Assembly (NCBI GenBank): GCA_964390115.1
Contig: CAYMGT010000006.1
Location: 1 to 32,971, forward strand
Direction of reading: 5' to 3'
From: JAIPJA01 sp964390115
GTDB lineage: Bacteria; Patescibacteriota; Patescibacteriia; Patescibacteriales; UBA12465
Length of the DNA: 32,971 nucleotides
Shown one piece after another: positions 9,302-18,218 of this stretch; position 1 is the first letter of the stretch, and the number at the start of each line of letters is the position of its first letter. Made by a program: the position numbers and the translations under genes. The notes below the pieces were generated by a model. It saw only the letters and a program-made list of their open reading frames with translations. It did not search any database and was not told the origin of the DNA.

Positions 9302-9538
9302 TTACGGCCAGTTTGTTGTTAAAAGCTCAGCCCAGAAAGATTCACTGGGAAGAGGCATGAAATTAGCCCCATACCACATAGCCAGCAGGGCTACAATCAG
9401 AGCAAAAAACATTACTCCTCTAAGCGCTCTTTTCTCTTTGGGAATAATAAATTCCCTAATAATCATCCCTAAAGCTAATAGGGTAACCAGAGCCATCGCA
9501 TAAATACCAAATTCATTAAACATTGCAACTGTTTCCAT
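9302..9538 (-). CDS. Small two-helix membrane protein, 78 aa
   Basis: I do not recognise a family. Residues ~8-28 (FGIYAMALVTLLALGMIIREF) and ~41-60 (GVMFFALIVALLAMWYG) are hydrophobic segments. A short basic loop (IPKEKRALR) joins them, so a two-pass hairpin with an internal loop is likely. It is the only minus-strand gene between 1394 and 22936. It has its own candidate promoter (9569-9598) and shares the terminator at 9255. The gene lies exactly inside a 30-bp inverted repeat. No SD is visible before the ATG at 9538. Confidence 0.7.
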   Translation of the reverse strand: METVAMFNEFGIYAMALVTLLALGMIIREFIIPKEKRALRGVMFFALIVALLAMWYGANFMPLPSESFWAELLTTNWP

Positions 9539-9568
9539 AATTATATAATTTTAAAATGAGCATTATAT

Positions 9569-9598
9569 TATTTAATCACTAGATCAGTCTTTAGTCAA
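9569..9598 (-). promoter_or_regulatory. Candidate promoter of the 78-aa membrane gene
   Basis: Read on the minus strand, TTGACT (9598-9593) and TAAATA (9574-9569) are 18 bases apart. The -35 box lies directly next to the right inverted-repeat arm. Confidence 0.45.
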
Positions 9599-9600
9599 GG

Positions 9601-9630
9601 GTTTTAAAATTTGATGTGTTATATTTAAAT
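9601..9630 (-). repeat. Right arm of a 30-bp inverted repeat
   Basis: Reverse complement of 9199-9228 with one mismatch (G in place of A at 9618). Its last base is also the first base of the ileS -35 box, so the arm sits between two divergent promoters. Confidence 0.85.
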
Positions 9631-9658
9631 TGACTTTAAGCCTTTAATTATCTATAAT
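9630..9658 (+). promoter_or_regulatory. Promoter of ileS
   Basis: TTGACT at 9630-9635, a 17-base spacer and a perfect TATAAT at 9653-9658. The predicted leader is only about 35 bases, too short for a T-box. Confidence 0.75.
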
Positions 9659-9699
9659 ACTTAATATTATCAATTATAAATCGTTTAGATTAAATATTT

Positions 9700-12481
9700 A
9701 TGAGTATTAAGGATAACTTATCAGTAGAAGAAAATGTAGAAGAAAAAGTCTTAAATTTTTGGGAAGAAAATCATATTTTTCAAAAATCTGTTAACAAGCA
9801 GGCTCCTTTAGGGGACTATATTTTCTATGACGGACCTCCTTTTGCGACAGGAACTCCGCATTATGGTCATTTAGCCGGATCTGTTATAAAAGATGTTGTA
9901 CCTAGATTTTGGACCATGAAAGGCTATAGAGTAGAGAGACAGTGGGGTTGGGATTGCCATGGACTACCAATAGAAAACATTGTAGAGAAAGAAATGAATA
10001 TAGGTAGCAAGAAAGAAATTTTAGATATAGGTGTAGAAAAATTTAATTTAAGTTGTCAGAGTCGTGTATTGGAATTTGCTGATGACTGGAAAAAAGTTAT
10101 TAGAAAAATAGGTCGTTTTGTAGATATGGATAGTAGTTATAAAACTATGGACAGAGACTATATGGAGAGTATTTGGTGGGTATTTAAGAGTTTGTGGGAT
10201 AAAGATTTAATTTATCAAAATTATAAGAGTATGCACATTTGTCCTCGTTGTGAAACTACTCTTTCGCAATCTGAGGTTAGTGAGGGTTATAGGGATATAA
10301 AAGATNNNNNNNNNNNNNNNNNNNNNNNNNNNNNNNNNNNNNNNNNNNNNNNNNNNNNNNNNNNNNNNNNNNNNNNNNNNNNNNNNNNNNNNNNNNNNNN
10401 NNNNNTCTGACTTACTGAACTTACAATATGAACCTTTATTTCCATACTATAAAGATGAGGATTTAGAAAATAAAGAACAAGCTTGGAAAATATATTCAGC
10501 TGACTTTGTTACTACTGAAGACGGAACGGGAGTAGTCCACATTGCCCCTGCTTTTGGTGAAGATGATTTGAATTTAGGGAAGAAATATAAGTTGCCTTTT
10601 ATACAACACATTGATATGAGTGGCCATTTTAAAGCTGAGGTTAAGGACTTTCCTAATGTAATGGTAAAGCCTTTAGGTGATCACATGGCTACAGATATTG
10701 AAATTGTTAAATATTTAGCTCACAACAATTTACTATATAGTAAAGAAAAATATGAACATAGTTATCCTCATTGTTGGCGTTGCGATACTCCACTTTTAAA
10801 TTATGCTACTTCTTCATATTTTGTAAAAGTGGAAGCTATTAAAGATAAGTTACTACAAAGAGCTAAAGATATAAACTGGAGTCCTAATCATTTAAAGAAT
10901 GGTCGCTTTGGTAAATGGTTGGAAGGAGCTAGAGATTGGTCTATAAGCCGACAGAGATTTTGGGCTAGTCCTATTCCACTTTGGCGTTGTAGTAGTTGCC
11001 AAGCGGAAAAAGTTATTGGCTCAGTTAAAGAGTTAGAAGATCTATCTGGTCAAACTATTAGTGATTTACACAATCACGTAATTGATAAGATAAGGTTTAA
11101 ATGTAGTGCTTGCGGTGGTACTATGGAGAGAATTGAAGATGTTTTAGATTGCTGGTTTGAGTCAGGATCTATGCCTTATGCTAAAATGCATTATCCTTTT
11201 GAAAATAAAGATAAATTTGAAGCTAATTTTCCAGCTCAATTTATTGCTGAAGGAGTAGATCAAACCAGGGCTTGGTTTTATTATATGCATGTTATTTCCA
11301 CGGCTTTAATGGATAGCTCGGCTTTCTTAAATACTATTGTTAATGGAATTGTTCTAGCTGAAGATGGTAAAAAAATGTCTAAAAAACTTAAAAATTATCC
11401 TGATCCATTACTTATATTAGATAAATATGGAGCAGATGCGCTAAGATATTATTTATTATCATCTCCAGTGATGTTAGCAGATAATATGAATTTTTCAGAA
11501 AGTGGAGTTTTAGAAGCTAAGCGTAAAACTGTTATGCTTTTAAATAATGTTTTTAAATTCTATAATTTATATGAAGATAAGAGTTTAGCTAGAGTTAAGA
11601 GTGAAGATTTTCTAGATATTTGGATTATCTCCAGAGTAAATGAGAGTGGATCAGAGATAAACAAAGCGATGGAAGACTATAGTTTACCTAAAGCAGTGAA
11701 GCCCATAACTAAGTTAATAGATGATTTATCAACTTGGTATCTTAGGCGTAGTCGTGATAGATTAAAAGGAGTAAATGCAGAGGATAAGCAGAAGGCTCTT
11801 AGTACTTTGGTTTATGTTTTTGAAAAAATAGCCTTAATAATTGCTCCATTTATGCCTTTTTTAGCTGAAGATTTATGGCAAAAAATTACTGGAAATAACT
11901 ATCAAGACAAGGAAAAAAGTGTTCATTTAGAGCCTTGGCCTGATTTTGAAAGTATTGAAAAGAATGTTTTAGAGAGAATGGTTGTTCTTAGAGAAATTGT
12001 TGAACTTGCTTTAGCTAAAAGAGATAAAAGTGGATTTAGAGTTAGACAGCCACTAAAATCTGTTACGGTATTTTGTGATAAGATTTTAACATTTAGTGAA
12101 GCTGAAAAAGACTTACTAAAAAGTGAATTAAATGTTAAAGAAGTAATTACTAAACAAAGTGAAAAAGCTGAAATTTTAGAAGTAGTTTTAGATATTAATT
12201 TAAGTCCCGAACTAATCTTAGAGGGTATAAAAAGAGAATTTGTTAGATTGATAAATAATTTACGCAAGGAAAGTTCTTTAACTATTTCTGATACAGTAAA
12301 AGTCTATTGGTATAGTGACGATAAAGAAATTCAAGAAGCTATGACTATATATAGCAAAGAAATGTTGGAGGAAGTTTTAGCACAAGAATTTATTTTTTCT
12401 CAAGCTGAGGATTTATTTGTTCAAAAAAATGTTAAAATAAATAATAATATAGTTTCGCTCGGTTTAGAAAAAATCAAATAA
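9700..12481 (+). CDS. ileS: Isoleucyl-tRNA synthetase (interrupted by an assembly gap)
   Basis: This class I synthetase charges tRNA-Ile and edits valine. The 5' part (9700-10305) has YDGPPFATGTP followed by the HIGH-type motif HYGH at residues 54-57, and ends in the Cys pair CPRC and TTLSQSEVSEGY. After 100 N the frame resumes at 10406 with the end of the CP1 editing domain (GTGVVHIAPAFGEDD). It continues through the KMSKS-type motif KMSKK and the anticodon-binding domain, with no C-terminal Zn finger. The motif style (HYGH, KKLKNYPDP) resembles the IleRS2 or eukaryote-like clade. The two parts lie in different frames relative to the N run, and roughly 100 residues of the editing domain are missing. 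So the true gap is probably nearer 300 bases than 100 and is an assembly artefact, not a mutation. Confidence 0.95.
10306..10405. other. Assembly gap of exactly 100 N
   Basis: The round size marks a placeholder of unknown length. The ileS frame does not continue in phase across it. Confidence 0.99.
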
Positions 12482-12531
12482 ATAATTATTAATAATTTAG
12501 AGCTACAAAAGAGCTCGTAATCTATAAATAT

Positions 12532-13095
12532 ATGACAACAACTTGGTGGATAATTATTGCAGTAGTAGTTGTAACTATTATTGCAATTGTATCTCTTTAC
12601 AATGGTTTAATTCGCCTTAAAAATAGGGTGGATGAAGCTTGGAGTGATATAGATGTACAACTTAAGAGACGTTATGATTTAATTCCTAATTTAATTTCAA
12701 CAGTTAAAGGTTATGCTAAACACGAGAGAGAAACTTTAGAAAGAGTAGTAGAAGCTAGAAATTTAGCTGTAAATAACCAGCAAGGTAGTAATGTGCAAAA
12801 GCAAGCTGAAGCAGAGAATATGCTTAGCTCAGCCTTGAAGTCAATTTTTGCTTTGTCAGAAAGTTATCCTGACTTAAAAGCTAATACTAACTTCTTAGAA
12901 TTACAAAGAGAATTGTCTGATACTGAAAATAAAATTCAAGCCTCTAGAAGATTCTATAACGCTAATGTAAGAGACTTTAATACAAAAATACAAGTATTTC
13001 CTAGTAATTTAATCGCCAGTAAGCTTAAATTTACAAAATATGATTATTTTGAAATTGAAAGTAGTGAAGCTGAACCAGTAAAGGTTGATTTTTAA
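12532..13095 (+). CDS. lemA: LemA family membrane protein
   Basis: This is a 187-aa protein with one N-terminal transmembrane segment (about residues 4-24) and then the LemA helical bundle. Family signatures are LKNRVDEAWSDIDVQLKRRYDLIPNL near 28-53, VKGYAKHERETLE and the C-terminal FPSNLIA. The biochemical role of LemA is not established. The gene is next to an M48 protease, the classic LemA-HtpX pairing, which suggests a shared role in membrane protein quality control. No SD is seen. Confidence 0.95.
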   Translation: MTTTWWIIIAVVVVTIIAIVSLYNGLIRLKNRVDEAWSDIDVQLKRRYDLIPNLISTVKGYAKHERETLERVVEARNLAVNNQQGSNVQKQAEAENMLSSALKSIFALSESYPDLKANTNFLELQRELSDTENKIQASRRFYNANVRDFNTKIQVFPSNLIASKLKFTKYDYFEIESSEAEPVKVDF

Positions 13096-13153
13096 GTTTA
13101 AGTCTACTAAAAAAATGTCGCACTTGTAGTTAATAATTACTTTAAATAAATTT

Positions 13154-14056
13154 ATGTCTAGTCTATACACTAAAGCTAAGAATAACAAGAATAAGAGTTA
13201 TCTATTACTTAGTTTATTTTTTATTCTGTTTATTTTAGCTGGCTGGGGTATAAGCTACATATATGACGATAGTTCCATATTATATTTTGCTGTAATTATT
13301 AGTTTAGCTTTAACTGTAGGTAGTTATTGGTATAGTGATAAATTAATTTTATCTTTTAGTAAAGCTAAGGAGCTGAAGTTTGAAGATAACAAGGAGATAT
13401 ATAGATTAGTGGAAAATTTGTGTATTACTGCAGGCTTGCCTTTACCTAAAATATACATTATTGAAGATAACTCACCTAATGCTTTTGCTACAGGTAGAGA
13501 TAAAAATCATGCAGTAGTTGCCTTAACTACGGGGATTATAAATAAATTAGAGAGAAGTGAACTGGAGGGAGTAATTGCTCATGAACTGTCTCATATTGGC
13601 AATCGTGATATATTACTGGCAACTTTAATAACTGTTCTAGTAGGAGGAATAGTTATGTTAGCTGATTATTTAAGATATGCTAGTATTTTTAGAGGAAATA
13701 ATAAAAAAAATGGGGGTTGGACAGGTATTATATTATTAGCTTTAATTATAATAGCTCCAATTTTTGCTTATTTACTTAAATTTTCTATTTCTCGTCAAAG
13801 AGAATACTTAGCTGATGCTGACGCAGCTCTTTTAACTAGATATCCAGAGGGTTTAGCTAGAGCTTTAGAGAAGATTAGCGCCGATCCTTTACCGGTAAAA
13901 ACAGCTAATAAATCAACGGCTCATCTATTTATAGCCTCGCCTTTAAATAAAAAAAATAAAAATGGTAGTGCTATTAGTCGAGTTTTTGCCACACATCCAC
14001 CTATAGAAGAGAGAATTAAAAGATTGAGAGGTTTAGATGTAGACAGAGAAACTTAA
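13154..14056 (+). CDS. htpX: HtpX-like membrane zinc metalloprotease (M48)
   Basis: There are two N-terminal transmembrane segments (about 17-36 and 42-60). The cytoplasmic protease domain has the zinc motif HELSH at 143-147, followed by NRD. Another hydrophobic stretch lies at about 155-210, and the third zinc ligand is in SRQREYLADADA. The C-terminal FATHPPIEERIKRL is typical for HtpX. The 300-aa length is normal. The enzyme degrades damaged membrane proteins. It starts 58 bases after lemA and is probably co-transcribed with it. Confidence 0.95.
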   Translation: MSSLYTKAKNNKNKSYLLLSLFFILFILAGWGISYIYDDSSILYFAVIISLALTVGSYWYSDKLILSFSKAKELKFEDNKEIYRLVENLCITAGLPLPKIYIIEDNSPNAFATGRDKNHAVVALTTGIINKLERSELEGVIAHELSHIGNRDILLATLITVLVGGIVMLADYLRYASIFRGNNKKNGGWTGIILLALIIIAPIFAYLLKFSISRQREYLADADAALLTRYPEGLARALEKISADPLPVKTANKSTAHLFIASPLNKKNKNGSAISRVFATHPPIEERIKRLRGLDVDRET

Positions 14057-14084
14057 ATTATAATAATATAATTATATAATAATC

Positions 14085-15029
14085 ATGACTAGTAAAGAGA
14101 TAATGCAATTAGCTATTTCTAAAGCTATAGAAGCGGATTTAAGAGGAGAGGAAAGAGTTAAGAAGCTTTTAGAGAGAATTAATATAAAATATCAAAATTT
14201 TTCAGAAAAAGATAAACTTAAATTTGATAAAGAAAAATTATTTAATCCATATACTGATAGTCGTTTGCTAGTTGATAATAATAAAGGAGAGATAAAAAAG
14301 ATTTTAGTTGGTATTGACATGGAAACTCCAGAACTTCTTTTAGCTAAACAATTAGGTGATATTGATTTAGTTTTAACTCACCATCCTCAGGGAGAAGCTT
14401 TAGCTGATTTATCCAGTGTTATGCAACTCCAAGCGGAGGTTCTAGCTTCCTATGGTTTACCTATAAACATTGCTGAAGCTACGTTAAAACTTAGAATGAG
14501 TGAAGTTTCTAGAGGGGTAAATGGAGCTAATCATTATCGCTCAGTTGATACAGCTAAGCTTTTAGGAGTAGATTATGTCTGCACTCATACTACAGCTGAT
14601 AATTTATCAGCAAGATATATTTCTGATTTAATTACTGAAAAAAAACCAGAATATGTTGAAGATATTTTAAGTATTTTAGAGGATGTTCCTGAGTATAGAG
14701 AAGCGCAGAAAAAATTAACTGGTCCTATGTTATTTACTGGCAGTAGAGATAGTAGTTGTGGAAAAATAGCTGTTACCGAGTTTACAGGTGGAACCTCAGG
14801 CTCTAAAGATGTATTTGAAAAAATGGCTCAATATGGTTTTGGGACTATTTTAGGAATGCATATGTCAGAAGAACACAGAAAAGAAGCGGAGAAATATCAT
14901 TTAAATGTTATTATTGCTGGACACATGTCATCTGATTCTTTAGGAATGAATCTATTTTTAGATGAATTAGAAAAGAAGGGGATAGAAATTGTTTTCACTT
15001 CAGGACTTATCAGAGTTAAAAGATTTTAA
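14085..15029 (+). CDS. NIF3/DUF34-family dinuclear metal-centre protein
   Basis: The core shows the NIF3 features: KILVGIDMETPELLLAKQLGDIDLVLTHHP, where the two His bind the di-metal site, the later HTTADN segment, and the C-terminal GMHMSEEHRKEA and GHMSSDSLG stretches. The 314-aa length includes an N-terminal helical extension of about 70 residues ahead of the core. The family is conserved in all domains, and its substrate is unsettled (GTP cyclohydrolase-like or metal-handling roles have been proposed). It lies 28 bases after htpX and 29 before the U32 gene. Confidence 0.88.
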   Translation: MTSKEIMQLAISKAIEADLRGEERVKKLLERINIKYQNFSEKDKLKFDKEKLFNPYTDSRLLVDNNKGEIKKILVGIDMETPELLLAKQLGDIDLVLTHHPQGEALADLSSVMQLQAEVLASYGLPINIAEATLKLRMSEVSRGVNGANHYRSVDTAKLLGVDYVCTHTTADNLSARYISDLITEKKPEYVEDILSILEDVPEYREAQKKLTGPMLFTGSRDSSCGKIAVTEFTGGTSGSKDVFEKMAQYGFGTILGMHMSEEHRKEAEKYHLNVIIAGHMSSDSLGMNLFLDELEKKGIEIVFTSGLIRVKRF

Positions 15030-15058
15030 CAATTTAAATCAGTTTAATTTTATATACA

Positions 15059-16303
15059 ATGAATAAACCAGAACTTTTAGCTCCTGCGGGAGATTTGCAA
15101 AAACTTAAAACAGCTTTAGCTTTTGGCGCTGATGCCGTTTATTTTGGTTTACCAGAGTTTTCCCTACGAGTGAGAATTAATAATTTTACTTGGAAAGATT
15201 TAAAACTAGGTATTAATTATGCTCATAAGTTAAATAAAAAAGCCTATATCACTTTAAATATCTTTGCTCATAATTGCCACTTAGAGAAAGCTAAAGTACA
15301 TATACTTAAATTAAAGAAACTTAAGCCAGATGCTTTGTTTGTCTCTGATCCAGGCTTTATAACCTTAATAAAGGAGATTTGGCCTGAGGTAAGCATTAGT
15401 TTAAGTACACAAGCTAATTGCACAAACTGGCTTTCAGCTCAGAGTTATTTAAAACAAGGGGTTAAAAGAGTTATATTAGCTAGAGAGCTTAGTCTAAAAG
15501 AAGTATCTGAAATTAAAAAGAAAGTTCCAAATTTAGAGATAGAAAGCTTTGTCCATGGGGCACTTTGTATGGCATATTCAGGTCGCTGTTTTTTATCTAA
15601 ACAAATAATGGACAGAGATGCTAACTTAGGTGATTGTGTTCAGCCTTGTCGTTGGGAATATGAAATAAAACCAATTGGCCATGAGGGATCTTTTGTGTTA
15701 GGAGAAGAGAAGAATGGATCATATATTTTAAATTCAGAGGACTTGTGTTTGCTTAGGAGAATTCCAGAGATAATTAAATCAGGTATAGATGCCTTAAAAA
15801 TTGAAGGCAGGGCTAAGAGTGTCTATTATTTAGCTAATGTAGTTGGTGCTTACAGACAAGCAATTGACCTACATTTTTCAAAGACTAAAGAGAGTGACAA
15901 GAAAAAACAGCTTAATTTTTTATATGAAGAGTTAAAAAATAAGCTCAACCATCGTGGCTTTACAGAAGGTTTTATGTTTGAAAAAGGTAAAGGAGCTCAA
16001 AATTTAAAGAATGAAAATTCTGTACCTAAATGGGAATTTTGTGGTCAGGTAATTAGCTCTAAAAAACAAAAAGATATAGGTTTTATTAGTGAAGTTAAAG
16101 TTCATAATACTTTGAAATTAGAGGATGAAATTGAGATAATAAGACCTGGTTATATAGTAGAGAAAAAAAAATTAAATAAAATAATCGATTATAATACTAA
16201 ACAGAAGCTTGAAGAAGCTCATGGTGGCGGTGGCGGTCAGGTGGTTTTAATTGAAACAGATAAACAATTAGAGTCATTTAGTGTTTTAAGAAGAAAAATA
16301 TAA
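15059..16303 (+). CDS. Peptidase U32 family protein (YegQ/TrhP-like)
   Basis: It begins with the U32 hallmark PELLAPAGDLQKLKTALAFGADAVYFG. The signature ESFVHGALCMAYSGRCFLS, near residue 165, is followed by GDCVQPCRWEY, which supplies cysteines expected to bind an Fe-S cluster. The C-terminal beta-barrel-like part contains a glycine run (AHGGGGGQ). Characterised members (TrhP, RlhA) hydroxylate tRNA or 23S rRNA and not peptides. The 414-aa length fits TrhP (YegQ). Which RNA is modified cannot be told. It ends 4 bases before ruvA. Confidence 0.9.
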   Translation: MNKPELLAPAGDLQKLKTALAFGADAVYFGLPEFSLRVRINNFTWKDLKLGINYAHKLNKKAYITLNIFAHNCHLEKAKVHILKLKKLKPDALFVSDPGFITLIKEIWPEVSISLSTQANCTNWLSAQSYLKQGVKRVILARELSLKEVSEIKKKVPNLEIESFVHGALCMAYSGRCFLSKQIMDRDANLGDCVQPCRWEYEIKPIGHEGSFVLGEEKNGSYILNSEDLCLLRRIPEIIKSGIDALKIEGRAKSVYYLANVVGAYRQAIDLHFSKTKESDKKKQLNFLYEELKNKLNHRGFTEGFMFEKGKGAQNLKNENSVPKWEFCGQVISSKKQKDIGFISEVKVHNTLKLEDEIEIIRPGYIVEKKKLNKIIDYNTKQKLEEAHGGGGGQVVLIETDKQLESFSVLRRKI

Positions 16304-16307
16304 ATAT

Positions 16308-16886
16308 ATGTTAGCTTTTATTAAAGGACAAATAATTTTAAAGACAAGCACTTATTTAATTTTAGAAAATCAAGGTTTAGGTTATAAGATATTTATAGCC
16401 CCTGAAATTTTAGCTGAATTAAATAAGGGAGATGAAACTTCTTTTTTTCTTTATCACAATATTAAAGAAGATGCTGAAGATCTATATGGTTTTAATTTAG
16501 CTAAGGATTTAGAAATGTTTGAAATGCTAATTTCAGTTTCAGGAATTGGTCCTAAATCAGCTTTAAGTCTTATGTCGCTTACAGGCACAGAGCATTTAAA
16601 ATCTTCTATTGCTTCTGGGGATGTTAGCTTGCTAACAAAAGTTTCAGGGGTAGGAAAAAAGACGGCTGAAAGAGTGGTTTTGGAGCTCAGAGATAAGGTG
16701 GCTAAGTTAGAAAGTGAAATACAAGCCTCAGGTATTGAATATTCACAGAATTTAAGTGATGAAATAGATGCTTTAATGTCTTTAGGCTATTCACTTCAGG
16801 AATCTAGAGAAGCTTTAAAAAAAGTAGATAAAGATATAATTGATAGTGCTCAGAGAGTTAAAGAAGCTTTAAAAAATATTTTTTAA
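16308..16886 (+). CDS. ruvA: Holliday junction branch migration protein RuvA
   Basis: The three RuvA domains are present in 192 aa. An OB fold (about 1-65) contains LYHNIKEDAEDLYGF. A double helix-hairpin-helix follows, with GIGPKSALSL and GVGKKTAERVVLELRDK. The C-terminal RuvB-contact domain begins after a short linker (EIDALMSLGYSLQESREAL). RuvB and RuvC are not in the window. The gene overlaps nothing and is translationally close to the U32 gene. A terminator follows at 16927. Confidence 0.96.
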   Translation: MLAFIKGQIILKTSTYLILENQGLGYKIFIAPEILAELNKGDETSFFLYHNIKEDAEDLYGFNLAKDLEMFEMLISVSGIGPKSALSLMSLTGTEHLKSSIASGDVSLLTKVSGVGKKTAERVVLELRDKVAKLESEIQASGIEYSQNLSDEIDALMSLGYSLQESREALKKVDKDIIDSAQRVKEALKNIF

Positions 16887-16926
16887 TTTATTTAGATAAT
16901 AATTTTTTTAAATTACTTGAGTATAA

Positions 16927-16956
16927 AATAACTTTAATGATAAGGTTATTTTTTAT
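16927..16956 (+). terminator. Rho-independent terminator after ruvA
   Basis: A 9-bp stem AATAACTTT / AAGGTTATT (one G-U pair) with loop AATGAT is followed by a run of T. Confidence 0.75.
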
Positions 16957-16972
16957 ATTTTTTATATTTTTC

Positions 16973-17001
16973 TTGACATAATTGTAAAAATATTATATAA
17001 T
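16973..17001 (+). promoter_or_regulatory. Perfect consensus sigma70 promoter of the SPFH operon
   Basis: TTGACA at 16973-16978, exactly 17 bases, TATAAT at 16996-17001. This is the only promoter in the window with both boxes perfect and optimal spacing. The leader to the ATG at 17087 is about 80 bases. Confidence 0.88.
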
Positions 17002-17086
17002 AATATGATTTCTAAAGCGTTAAGAGGCTGAAGAAAGTGATATTTGAAAATTAAATAAAAAAAATAAATAAAAGGAGATATGTATT

Positions 17087-18205
17087 ATGAAAGAACATGT
17101 AGATTTGATTTGGCTAGCTACCTTTGTAGCCATAGTCTTTGTAGCCCTGCTAGTAGTAGCGGGTTTAACCTTTGTTTTGCCTTTTTACTTGGCAATAATT
17201 ATAGGAGTCTTTACTGGTTTATTATTTGCAACTAAAGTTGTTTATGATGGTTATTATCCTGTCCCCGCTAAGAGTAAGGTTGTGCTTTTAGCCTTTGAAG
17301 ATTTTTATAAAGTCTTGGGTCCAGGTGCGCATATAGTCTTTCCTTATTTCGATATTTTTGATTTGGAAAAAGATAAAGATGGGGAAGTAAAGTATTTTCC
17401 TATAGCTATTTATCCCTTGCCAATTTTTGAAAGAGAAGTTGTGGTCGAAGCCGCTAAAAATAATGAAAGTTCAGTCTTGACTGAATTTAAGGATACTCAG
17501 GCGTATTTAATTGCCAAGTTGTATTTTTATACAGTTGATGTAAAGCAGGCTTATTTAGGTCGAGAAGATTATGTTGATGATTTGAAAGCTTGGTTCAGGT
17601 CTTTGTTAAGAGATTATTGTCGAACAAGAGATCTGGATGAAGTAGATAACGAAAAAGAAAATCTTGGTTTAAAGCAGATATTTCTTGATAAAATGGAAAA
17701 CTGGGATGAATGTAATTTAAAAGAAGAGGCAGAGAATAGTGATGTTGAGTATTCATACATTATAAAGGAAAGTGGCTCCATTATTATTTACTTACGGGAT
17801 TATGGAGTTTGGTTGCGTAGTTTTCTTTTAGAGGATACTATTTTACCTCATGATATTGAGGAAATCCAAAAAAAGAAAAATATAGCACAAGTTAATCAGC
17901 AAGTCGCTAGAATTGATGCTGAAACAGCTGAAATTAGTGCCGGAGGTGTTAAAAAAGCCTGGATTGAAGAATCTGATGGTATTGAAGCTTCTTTACAAAA
18001 ACTTTTAGCCTTAGGTATAGATGAGGAACAGGCGACGAGAATAATTAATGAGCGCCAGCATTGGGAAGGATCTAAAGAGTTAGAAGATAAAAGAGGTGCT
18101 TGGGTAACTAAATCTGGCGGAAAGACTACTATTATTATCGGAGATAGAAATGCTCAATTAGGTGCTTCTGCTAAAGCCGGTGGCGCCTCAATTGCAAACA
18201 GTTAA
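17087..18205 (+). CDS. SPFH/band-7-like membrane protein, 372 aa
   Basis: Two N-terminal hydrophobic segments (about 7-27 and 30-48) are followed by a band-7-like start, YYPVPAKSKVVLLAFEDFYKVLGPGAHIVFPYFD. Stomatin/prohibitin domains begin in just this way. A helical, Glu/Ala-rich segment (about 265-290, KKKNIAQVNQQVARIDAETAE) fits the coiled coil that follows SPFH domains. The acidic insert near 185-215 is unusual. Such proteins form oligomeric scaffolds on membranes. A strong SD (AAAGGAGAT) lies 9 bases before the ATG, which is exceptional here. It is co-transcribed with the gene at 18219, and its last codons are followed at once by that gene's SD. Confidence 0.8.
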   Translation: MKEHVDLIWLATFVAIVFVALLVVAGLTFVLPFYLAIIIGVFTGLLFATKVVYDGYYPVPAKSKVVLLAFEDFYKVLGPGAHIVFPYFDIFDLEKDKDGEVKYFPIAIYPLPIFEREVVVEAAKNNESSVLTEFKDTQAYLIAKLYFYTVDVKQAYLGREDYVDDLKAWFRSLLRDYCRTRDLDEVDNEKENLGLKQIFLDKMENWDECNLKEEAENSDVEYSYIIKESGSIIIYLRDYGVWLRSFLLEDTILPHDIEEIQKKKNIAQVNQQVARIDAETAEISAGGVKKAWIEESDGIEASLQKLLALGIDEEQATRIINERQHWEGSKELEDKRGAWVTKSGGKTTIIIGDRNAQLGASAKAGGASIANS

Positions 18206-18218
18206 AAAAGGAGGAAAA

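Noticed and set aside
9660..9699. T-box leader before ileS
   Set aside because: The leader after the TATAAT is only about 35 bases and lacks T-box motifs.
18162..18218. Upstream ATG extending the gene at 18219 by 19 codons into the SPFH gene
   Set aside because: A strong SD sits four bases before the ATG at 18219, and the upstream start has none.
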